Position numbers and translations under genes: made by a program. 64,000 bases of DNA from Oscillospiraceae bacterium (lineage in GTDB: Bacteria > Bacillota > Clostridia > Oscillospirales > SIG627). Location of the stretch: contig SVTC01000009.1 of NCBI GenBank assembly GCA_015063985.1, positions 1 to 64,000 on the forward strand, given 5' to 3'. The notes under the pieces were generated by a model that made no database searches, was not told the DNA's origin, and worked only from the letters and a program-made list of their open reading frames with translations. Shown here piece after piece: positions 42,613-49,934 of this stretch (its first letter is position 1; the number at the start of each line of letters is the position of its first letter).

Positions 42613-43827
42613 ATGATGCAAAACAAAAAAATCAAAACCTCTGCACTGTTTACAGCAGTTCTCCTTATTGTGATGACGGTATTTGCAATATTTAATATCG
42701 GTGCGAAAGACAACCAAATGAATAGCGTTAAGTCATATATCGTAGAAAACATTGACCAAATGAGATCGTTGGTTATAAACGATACCGATGCCTCAATTGT
42801 TGTTAAAGGCTACTACACGGCAGGTGATGGCGGCGGAGGTACGTTCTTTTGGGACAAAAATTCCGCTTCGGAGGAAAACGGCGGAACGATATTCAAAAAC
42901 ACCAACGATGAAATCGGAAGATACATCCGCCTATGCGACAATGAAAATCTTAACCTTAAGTGGTTTGGTGCAAAAGGCGACGGAGAACACGACGATACGC
43001 TTGCCTTCCAAAACGCTCTCAAAGCCTTGCCCGATCCGGGCGGTTCCGTCAGCGTTCCCAACGGCACCTATAACGTCAGCGAAACGATCATCATCGGCAA
43101 CGGCAATATGGGTTCTCAAGCTTCAACAAAAAAAGGAATACATATTCTCGGTGACGGAAATGCAAACATTCGAGCAGTTGAAAAAATGAACAACGTCATC
43201 GAAGTAAAAGGTATGATGTATGATCTGCTGTTGAGTGACCTTACAATAGATTGCAACAAGAACACACAAACAGGCGTAAGGATGACCGCTTTCATCGGAT
43301 GCGCAATAAGAAATTCAAATATAGTTAACTTCACAAAAAAAGGACTGGTTATAATGGGCGGAGGCGACCCCTGCGGCAACTACAACACCTACAATCAGTT
43401 TGAAAATCTTAACGTGCGCTCCGATATCGATGGCGCTGTGGGCGTATATTTCGACGGCGACTTTAAAGCCATCAATGATACCTGGCTTACGACTATGACA
43501 AATTGCAGCTTTGTTGCAACAGGCTATAATTCAATAGGTGCACATTGTAAATTCGTCGATTCGATTTCGCTTTATCAATGTACCTTTACGGGAACCAAAC
43601 ACGGCGTGCTTTTTGATGCCATCGGCAATAGCGGTTATCCCAGCGGAATAGGATTTTACGATTGCTCCGTTTCAAGTGTCGGAGTTCTTGAAAGTGCATC
43701 CGAAACAGTACGCAAACAGTGGTTCTTGGGATTCAAAACAGATAACGGAGAGGTAATACCCAACGATTACCGTTTCTTCGGAATCACAGACCAAGGAAAA
43801 CCCTTCTATATGGAGATCGTTTATTAA
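42613..43827 (+). CDS. Beta-helix surface protein 3
   Basis: The 404-residue paralogue has an N-terminal hydrophobic segment (about 9-27) but no lipobox, so it is either secreted or held by an uncleaved anchor. It has the GDGGGGTFFWD...YIRLCD...LKWFGAKGDGEHDDTLAFQ opening and a beta-helix ending in GFYDCSVSSVG, as in copies 1 and 2. AAGGAG overlaps the previous stop codon, so it is coupled to gene 2. A strong terminator follows. Confidence 0.8.
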   Translation: MMQNKKIKTSALFTAVLLIVMTVFAIFNIGAKDNQMNSVKSYIVENIDQMRSLVINDTDASIVVKGYYTAGDGGGGTFFWDKNSASEENGGTIFKNTNDEIGRYIRLCDNENLNLKWFGAKGDGEHDDTLAFQNALKALPDPGGSVSVPNGTYNVSETIIIGNGNMGSQASTKKGIHILGDGNANIRAVEKMNNVIEVKGMMYDLLLSDLTIDCNKNTQTGVRMTAFIGCAIRNSNIVNFTKKGLVIMGGGDPCGNYNTYNQFENLNVRSDIDGAVGVYFDGDFKAINDTWLTTMTNCSFVATGYNSIGAHCKFVDSISLYQCTFTGTKHGVLFDAIGNSGYPSGIGFYDCSVSSVGVLESASETVRKQWFLGFKTDNGEVIPNDYRFFGITDQGKPFYMEIVY

Positions 43828-43841
43828 AATCCACCACCTAT

Positions 43842-43872
43842 AAAAGCGAAGACTTTTGTCTTCGCTTTTCGT
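43842..43872 (+). terminator. Terminator after the beta-helix operon
   Basis: AAAAGCGAAGAC (43842-43853) pairs with GTCTTCGCTTTT (43858-43869), loop TTTT, T-rich downstream. Confidence 0.85.
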
Positions 43873-43965
43873 TATTTTAAATATAAAGCTTGGGCGTTTA
43901 ACACTTGCCGTATAAGATGCCCCGCGCTTTGTTTGGCGGTGATATGCCAAGCCAGCGGCTTGGAT

Positions 43966-43998
43966 AAAAAATAACGAAGCCGAAGCTTCGTTATTTTT
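43966..43998 (-). terminator. Terminator after tRNA-Arg
   Basis: A 15-bp arm (AAAAAATAACGAAGC) pairs with GCTTCGTTATTTTTT, loop CGAA. On the minus strand it begins right after the tRNA 3' end. Confidence 0.88.
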
Positions 43999-44075
43999 TG
44001 GCGCGCCGGACACGATTCGAACGCGCGACACCCAGAATCGGAATCTGGTGCTCTATCCTGCTGAGCTACCGGCGC
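43999..44075 (-). tRNA. tRNA-Arg (anticodon CCG)
   Basis: The minus strand folds into a full cloverleaf of 77 bases including an encoded CCA end. The acceptor is GCGCCGG / CCGGCGC, the D-arm GCTC / GAGC, the anticodon stem CCAGA / TCTGG with loop TTCCGAT (anticodon CCG, reading CGG), and the T-loop TTCGAAT. It lies 34 bases after the stop of the 917-residue membrane protein gene, with a hairpin in between. Confidence 0.95.
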
Positions 44076-44080
44076 ATATG

Positions 44081-44103
44081 AAAGCCGAGAAAAACTCGGC
44101 TTT
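44081..44103. other. Hairpin between the pseudo-ATPase gene and tRNA-Arg
   Basis: AAAGCCGAG (44081-44089) pairs with CTCGGCTTT (44095-44103), loop AAAAA. The T-run is better on the plus strand, so it is a weak terminator for the minus-strand genes and may allow tRNA co-transcription. Confidence 0.6.
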
Positions 44104-44109
44104 TTCATT

Positions 44110-46863
44110 TTATTCGGACATACCCGGAACCGTTACCGCAATTACCCACAGTATCTGATATACCAAGGCAAACACGGTGGTAATGGAGGTCATTCTTCCC
44201 ATAAAACCAAGGAAGATGCTTACAAACACACCCACCAGAACACTGAGGAACTTGACCAGAAGATTTATACTTATAAGCCTCTTGGCTTTATCGCAGTAGA
44301 TAAAGGTCATAAGCATATTGAGTATTCCCGTGGTGCAGACAAGTCCGCTATCGCCGTTTTCGCTTGCGGCGACCTCCTTTGAAGCTCCCGCGGTCTTCAT
44401 AACTCCCACGGGATAATTCTTGTTTCTCAGAATGCACTTTATAAGATCGTTATCAAGGTTGGGATCGCAGGTCTTTATACATACGCAGGTTCCCGTTTTG
44501 TAAAGCCCTCTCATCACTCTCTCGAACTTTCCGTTCACGGCATATCTGATATATATCTTTGCGGCGATACGGTCGCCTATTGCCATATACATTATCCTGC
44601 CGACGGAATTCTCAAAGGGCTCGTCGATATCGTCGTTCACGTAGCCGAAATCATAGGAAAGCATATAGTCCTTGTTGCCTACGAATACCTCCTTACCCTC
44701 CAGCTTAGCGCAGATTCCGTCACCTGTATTTTCCAGAATATCAAAGTTATCGGAAAGATCGAACATTCCGGAAAGAGAATCGCTGAACACTCTGCAAAGA
44801 GGACCGCCCACCTTGCCGAATATCTTCGCACAGTAGAAGATGACCTTATCCAAACGGAAATCGGAATAAGTACGGATGCTTGTAACTCTTACCTTTTCCG
44901 CAGGGAAAAGCTCGGTATCGTTAAAGGAGATAACGCTTGCGGCACTGTAGTCCTCAACCGCGGTAGCTCCGATTATGGCACTGTCTCTTTTGGCGCATTT
45001 TTTAGTGAATTTTCCCAAGGGCATAGCCACCGCAAAAAGTCCGCAGGCGGGCAGACCGAAGATCATTACCGTCACAAAGGATCTTGCCGCCTGAGAAAAG
45101 CCGCCGGAAAAGCTGTAAAAGGCAAAGATCAATGCCGCCGCCAACACCAGCCATACCGCCGCATTATATGCTCCGCAGAGCTTCGCGGGCGCCTTGGTAC
45201 GGGAAAAATAATTATTGACAAATTTTGTTTTTTCTACAGTAAAAATATCCGGATTCTCGGGAATATGCTCCTTAAGAAGCTCGTATTCGCTACTGTCGGT
45301 ACCAAGCTTTCTGACAATGAACTTTTCTTTGTTACTGGATACCACCTTAAAGCATCGGTAGGAGCGGCGCTCATCCATAAAGTGATAAACACTGTTCAAA
45401 AAGCCCCACAGACATCCCACTGCCGAGAAAAGCATTATATTTTCACTGTTAACGTCGGTAAAGAACAGGCTTATCTGATATATCAGAACAGAGAACATTG
45501 CAACCGCCGTAACGGAATCCGGGTCCGCCTTTCCTTTGAAAAGCTTTTTCAAGCCGGAAACTATATTACCCCACACAAGGGCACAGCTTACCACAAGGAT
45601 CTGAATATCCACAAGCAAAAGTATTATGCCGTATTCACCCGGCTGAAGGAATACCGGATGGGGCAGGAAGCTATCGTAGCAGGATGCGGAAAGATAGAAG
45701 CTTATAAGAGTAAGCAAGAAGCCCCACAGAGCATTTACCAGCATCGAGGCACTCTTGTTTTTGATACCCTCGGTCATTTCCTCAGCCAGAGCCTTCTCGG
45801 TAAATTCCTCCTGCTTTTCGGAAGGCTTTACCGCCTTTACGTCGGCAACAAGCTCATCGTTAAACAGATCGTTCTCACTGATCTCCTCATCTGCAGGAAG
45901 AACTCCCTCGTTTTCAAGGATCTTCTTTACAGCCTCGTTATCTATCTCGGAAATATCAAATTCCTTGGTCTTGTCCAAGGACTCTGCGATCTCCTCGGGA
46001 GCCTCGGTCCTTTCTCCGAAGATCTCCTCCAGTGAGGGAAGCTCTCTCGTTGCCCCCATATCCTCGGATACGGCACCGCTGTCCTGAGGCACACTGTCCT
46101 CCACTGCAGGCTCCTCCTCAAGATCCACTTCTTCGATGACGGGCTCTTTTTCCTCGATTACAGGCTCCCTCACAGCCTCAGGCTCTAAACCGTCGGATGC
46201 GCTCTCTTCGGATGCTTCGATCTGTTCCTCGGAAGCGCTCTCTTCGGGCTCAAGCTCCTCGCCATCTGCGATAAGAGACTCTAAAAATGCGGCGTCAAGC
46301 ACAGGAGCATCGTGAGACTGCTCGTCGGAAACCGCTTTTTCCGCCAAAGCCTCCTTTTCCTTTGACATTCTCGCCAAGGAAAGCTTCAGCTCCTCCTCGT
46401 TATACACTCTGTCAACGCTGATATCCTCGTCAAAGACTCCAAGACTGTCGGCATAGGGGTCATCCTGAACGTTGCCGGAAGCCTTGAGCTTCTTTTCCAT
46501 CTTCAGACGCTTTTTCTCTTCCTTCGCTCTTTCTTTTTCAAGCCTCTTTTTTTCTTTTTTCAGCTTTTTATCGTCACTGAAGGCCTCAAGAAGCATTCTG
46601 TCGGTGTCGTTTATACTGAAATCGTCTGCGGTCTCGCGGGTATTGTAGACTGCATCCACAATACTGCCGACCTTTTCCTTGGAACGCCTTCCTTGCTTGC
46701 CCGTTCCCACGTAATTATCAAGAGAACGGTTCTTGTTGCGGCTTATTGAAACGGTATCCTGAGACTGCTCGATAGCTTCGGCAGACTCGGCAGAAAGCTT
46801 GTTTACCTGCTCCTTGGGCTTTTCGGCTTTGGGACCGTTTCGCTTTATCTTGTAAACTGCCAT
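44110..46863 (-). CDS. P-type ATPase-like membrane pseudoenzyme with long acidic N-terminus
   Basis: The 917-residue protein has a disordered N-terminal half (1-370) with a Lys/Glu-rich coiled-coil-like stretch (95-130) and a strongly acidic region (200-345). The second half resembles a P1B-type ATPase. Membrane helices at about 375-430 and 450-495 come first, then a pair at 565-615 with FGLPACGL (602-609) where CPC is usual. Next is a P-domain-like ISFNDTELF (646-653), where the phosphorylated Asp of DKTGT is replaced by N648. An N-domain-like GDGICAKLEGKEVFVGNK (714-731), TCD for TGD (798-800), no GDGxND, and two final helices complete it. ATP-driven transport seems impossible. It starts 19 bases after rlmB. 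Confidence 0.7.
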   Translation of the reverse strand: MAVYKIKRNGPKAEKPKEQVNKLSAESAEAIEQSQDTVSISRNKNRSLDNYVGTGKQGRRSKEKVGSIVDAVYNTRETADDFSINDTDRMLLEAFSDDKKLKKEKKRLEKERAKEEKKRLKMEKKLKASGNVQDDPYADSLGVFDEDISVDRVYNEEELKLSLARMSKEKEALAEKAVSDEQSHDAPVLDAAFLESLIADGEELEPEESASEEQIEASEESASDGLEPEAVREPVIEEKEPVIEEVDLEEEPAVEDSVPQDSGAVSEDMGATRELPSLEEIFGERTEAPEEIAESLDKTKEFDISEIDNEAVKKILENEGVLPADEEISENDLFNDELVADVKAVKPSEKQEEFTEKALAEEMTEGIKNKSASMLVNALWGFLLTLISFYLSASCYDSFLPHPVFLQPGEYGIILLLVDIQILVVSCALVWGNIVSGLKKLFKGKADPDSVTAVAMFSVLIYQISLFFTDVNSENIMLFSAVGCLWGFLNSVYHFMDERRSYRCFKVVSSNKEKFIVRKLGTDSSEYELLKEHIPENPDIFTVEKTKFVNNYFSRTKAPAKLCGAYNAAVWLVLAAALIFAFYSFSGGFSQAARSFVTVMIFGLPACGLFAVAMPLGKFTKKCAKRDSAIIGATAVEDYSAASVISFNDTELFPAEKVRVTSIRTYSDFRLDKVIFYCAKIFGKVGGPLCRVFSDSLSGMFDLSDNFDILENTGDGICAKLEGKEVFVGNKDYMLSYDFGYVNDDIDEPFENSVGRIMYMAIGDRIAAKIYIRYAVNGKFERVMRGLYKTGTCVCIKTCDPNLDNDLIKCILRNKNYPVGVMKTAGASKEVAASENGDSGLVCTTGILNMLMTFIYCDKAKRLISINLLVKFLSVLVGVFVSIFLGFMGRMTSITTVFALVYQILWVIAVTVPGMSE

Positions 46864-46882
46864 TAAACCTTTTCTCCTTCCT

Positions 46883-47659
46883 TCAGTTAAGTTCGCTTCT
46901 GTTTAAAAGGATGCGGTACAGTATTACCGCTCCGGCACAGGAAACGTTAAGTGAATTTACCCTGCCCTTCATAGGCAAGGACACTATATGATCGCTTTTT
47001 TCCTTTAAAAGCCTGGATACGCCCGATTCCTCCGAGCCCATTATCACCGCCAGAGGAATGTCGAAATCGCATTTCTCGTAGCTTTCTCCCCCTGCCTCGC
47101 AGGCGAAGATCCAAAGCCCCTTTTCCTTGAGCTCCTCCACGCAGGATGCAAGGTTCGATACCTTGCAAAGAGCCATATGCTCGATCGCTCCCGCCGATGC
47201 CTTGATAGCGGCAGAGGTTATAGGCGCACTGCGCCTCTTGGGAAGTATTACTCCGTGTACTCCCGCACCCTCGCAGCATCTGATGAGCGCTCCCAGATTA
47301 CCGGGATCGGCAATTCCGTCGCAGATCACGATAAAGGGCTTTTCTCCCCTTTGTGCGGCGATCTCAAGAATGGAATCTATATCGGTGTATTCAATATCGG
47401 CACTTATCGCACAGACTCCCTGGTGGTTTCCTCCGCCGCTCATAGCGTCAAGCTTTTGTCTTGCCGCCTCAAGCACGGGAATCTTTTTCTCAAGACACAT
47501 CGCCTCAATGAGCTTTACGCTTCCCTCTCTGGGCCCTCTTAAAACAAAAACCTTTTCAACGGTCTTGTCCGATCTGAGAAGCTCGATGACGGGATTCCGC
47601 CCAAAAACGCAGTTTTCATCCGCACTGCGCTGAGGCTGTCCTTTTGTTCTTTCTGCCAT
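46883..47659 (-). CDS. rlmB: 23S rRNA (guanosine-2'-O-)-methyltransferase RlmB-type (SpoU/TrmH)
   Basis: The protein (about 258 residues) has the SpoU substrate-binding N-terminus (VFGRNPVIELL) and the knotted methyltransferase motifs CDGIADPGNLGALIRC, AVIMGSEESGVS and LPMKGRVNSLNVSCAGAV. It methylates a ribose in 23S rRNA or a related RNA. I chose the ATG at 47659, which has AAAGAG upstream. It leads the operon with the pseudo-ATPase. Confidence 0.88.
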   Translation of the reverse strand: MAERTKGQPQRSADENCVFGRNPVIELLRSDKTVEKVFVLRGPREGSVKLIEAMCLEKKIPVLEAARQKLDAMSGGGNHQGVCAISADIEYTDIDSILEIAAQRGEKPFIVICDGIADPGNLGALIRCCEGAGVHGVILPKRRSAPITSAAIKASAGAIEHMALCKVSNLASCVEELKEKGLWIFACEAGGESYEKCDFDIPLAVIMGSEESGVSRLLKEKSDHIVSLPMKGRVNSLNVSCAGAVILYRILLNRSELN

Positions 47660-47823
47660 ACTCGTCACTCTTTACCCACTATAATCATTTTATTAAATCA
47701 TTATATCACATTTTTTAAGCTTTGTATATATATTTTTAATAATATTTTGATATTTTTTCTTCGCTCAGACTTCTGTCTACAATATATTAAATAAATTATT
47801 TGAAGATTTTTTTCAAAAAACTC

Positions 47824-47851
47824 TTGCCAAAAACAAAGTTTGTGTTATACT
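47824..47851 (+). promoter_or_regulatory. Putative promoter of the housekeeping series
   Basis: TTGCCA (47824-47829), 16 bases, TATACT (47846-47851), with an overlapping TATAAT at 47851-47856. It precedes the SpoU-type gene at 47889. Confidence 0.5.
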
Positions 47852-47888
47852 ATAATATATTCTCGGAAAGGTATGGTCATTTTTCAAT

Positions 47889-48653
47889 ATGCCTTTTGAA
47901 GTAATCACAAGCCGCCAGAACGCCCGTATAGTTTTGGCAGCATCACTGAAAAACAAAAAACACAGAGACCAAACGGGTCTTTTTTGCGCCGAGGGCAGAA
48001 TGTTGCTCTCGGAAGCTATTTTATCGGGCATATACCCCAAAACGGTTTTTGCCACTGAGGAAAGCCTTCCCTTTATTCCCGAGATCTGCCATAAAGACAC
48101 CTGTATCGTTACCGATGAGGTCTTTAAAAAGATATCCAACGACGACTGCCCCGAGGGGGTAATGAGCATCTTCGAAAAATTCACCCTCCACGCTGACGAG
48201 CCCTCCACGGCGATAGTCCTGGAAAACCTCCAGGATCCGGGAAACGTAGGCACGGTGATACGGACAGCCGCCGCTTTGGGATGCGAGCTTTGCGTGTGCG
48301 CATCCTGTGCTGACGTCTTTAACCCCAAGACCCAAAGATCCGCTATGGGAGCCTTATTCCGTATGCCCGTGGAGATCTGCTCCGACAGTGAAAAGGCAAT
48401 ACTCTCGCTGAAGGAAAGAGGCTTCAGGGTAGTGGGCGCCGCTCTTGATAAGAAAAGTCTTCCCGTTTCGGAGACTGACCTCAGCGGAAAATGCGCGGTG
48501 GTGATCGGAAACGAGGGACACGGACTGACCGAAAAAGCAAAAGAGCTCTGTGATAATCTGAGCATCATTCCCATGAAGGGTATGGAATCACTTAACGCTT
48601 CGGTTGCCGCTTCACTTTATATTTGGGAAATGCTGAAAACACGGGAGAAGTAA
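47889..48653 (+). CDS. SpoU/TrmH family RNA 2'-O-methyltransferase
   Basis: The 254-residue protein has an N-terminal L30e-like substrate domain (ITSRQNARIVLAASL) and the SpoU motifs ENLQDPGNVGTVIRTA, VVIGNEGHGLT and IPMKGMESLNASVAASLY. The RNA target is not readable. The ribosome binding site is weak and distant (AAAGG about 20 bases upstream). It is divergent from rlmB, so two methylases of the same superfamily sit back to back; they are distinct subfamilies. dprA starts one base after its stop. Confidence 0.88.
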   Translation: MPFEVITSRQNARIVLAASLKNKKHRDQTGLFCAEGRMLLSEAILSGIYPKTVFATEESLPFIPEICHKDTCIVTDEVFKKISNDDCPEGVMSIFEKFTLHADEPSTAIVLENLQDPGNVGTVIRTAAALGCELCVCASCADVFNPKTQRSAMGALFRMPVEICSDSEKAILSLKERGFRVVGAALDKKSLPVSETDLSGKCAVVIGNEGHGLTEKAKELCDNLSIIPMKGMESLNASVAASLYIWEMLKTREK

Positions 48654-48654
48654 G

Positions 48655-49908
48655 ATGGACAACAATTCCAACGATCTTGTATATTGGGTATGGCTTTCAA
48701 ACGCCACTCAGGGAAGCCCAATGCTTGCAAACACACTGCTGAAGTTCTTCGGCGGCGTTAAAGAAATACACGGTGCCGATGAGGAAGCTCTCAAGTCTGT
48801 AAGAATGAAGGAGAACCGCCTGGAGCTTCTCCTGGACAAGGACTTGTCAAGGGCGGAGCAGATAATAGACTACTGCGCCAAAAACTCCATCGGGATTGCC
48901 ACTATGAACGATTACTTTTATCCCCAAAAGCTTCGCTCGCTGGTGGATCGCCCCGTTTTGCTTTATTATCTCGGCAACTTTATAGATTTTGACAGTATGC
49001 CCTGCGTTGCCGTGGTGGGCACCAGAAAGCCATCCGACTATGCCGTTGTCTGCGCAAAGAGGATCTCTCTGGATCTTGCAAGAGCCGGAATAGTCACGGT
49101 AAGCGGTCTGGCGTCCGGAGTAGACTCCTGCGCTCACAAGGCATCGGTATTTAACGACAGCCTCACGGTGGGCGTGCTCGGCAGCGGTATCGACGTGATA
49201 TATCCAAAGGAAAACGCCGAGCTGTACCACCAGGTTGCTCAAGGAGGTCTGATACTTACCGAGTATCCGCCCTCAACTCCTCCGTTGGGAAGAAATTTTC
49301 CGCAAAGAAACCGCATAATTGCCGCACTTGCGAATATTACAGTTGTAGTAGAGGGCTCGGAAAGATCCGGCGCGCTGATAACCGCCGAGCATACGCTTCG
49401 CCAGAAGAAACCCCTTTACAGTGTTCCCGGCTCCATATTCAACCCCGGCTGTGCGGGCTCTAATTTCCTTTTGACCGTAGGTGCTCAGCCCCTTCTCGGC
49501 TCTTACAACGTCATTCAGGATATGGAAAAGCTCTTTCCCGATAAGGTAAGATACGTTCCCCAAAAGGACGATTACGAGAAAAAGCCCACGAAAGAAGAAA
49601 AACGGCTCTTCAGCGGAAAGAATCTGGTCAAGGTGTCCCAGGCAAAGATACCTCCCGTTTTCGACGACAGTCCGAAAAAAGAAAAGAACAAAGCAGATAA
49701 CTTCACTCCCCCTCCCAGCATTACCGAGCTGAGCGAGCAGGAATTGAAGATCTATACTAAATTGGGGCAGGAGCCTCTTAACCCCAACGAGCTCGCAGAG
49801 GACGATCTCCCCATTAAAACGGTGCTGAAGATACTGACCGCACTTGAGATCAAGGGCTACGTTACAAGACATCCCGGCGCGAAATTTTCAACCTTCAGAG
49901 AAGAATAA
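48655..49908 (+). CDS. dprA: DNA-processing protein DprA/Smf
   Basis: The 417-residue protein has an N-terminal helical domain, the Rossmann-like DprA core (VAVVGTRKPSDYAV, SGLASGVDSCAHKAS, GVLGSGIDVIYPKEN, FPQRNRIIAALA, SGALITAEHTLRQ) and a C-terminal winged-helix (about 350-415). It loads RecA on incoming single-stranded DNA during transformation. It starts 1 base after the methylase gene and precedes topA, a common order in Firmicutes. Confidence 0.95.
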   Translation: MDNNSNDLVYWVWLSNATQGSPMLANTLLKFFGGVKEIHGADEEALKSVRMKENRLELLLDKDLSRAEQIIDYCAKNSIGIATMNDYFYPQKLRSLVDRPVLLYYLGNFIDFDSMPCVAVVGTRKPSDYAVVCAKRISLDLARAGIVTVSGLASGVDSCAHKASVFNDSLTVGVLGSGIDVIYPKENAELYHQVAQGGLILTEYPPSTPPLGRNFPQRNRIIAALANITVVVEGSERSGALITAEHTLRQKKPLYSVPGSIFNPGCAGSNFLLTVGAQPLLGSYNVIQDMEKLFPDKVRYVPQKDDYEKKPTKEEKRLFSGKNLVKVSQAKIPPVFDDSPKKEKNKADNFTPPPSITELSEQELKIYTKLGQEPLNPNELAEDDLPIKTVLKILTALEIKGYVTRHPGAKFSTFREE

Positions 49909-49934
49909 ACCCAAAGCAAGGAAAGGAACCTTAT

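Noticed and set aside
43930-44075. Attachment site at tRNA-Arg
   Set aside because: No integrase and no repeat of the tRNA 3' end was found in the window, so an integrated element at this tRNA is not supported.
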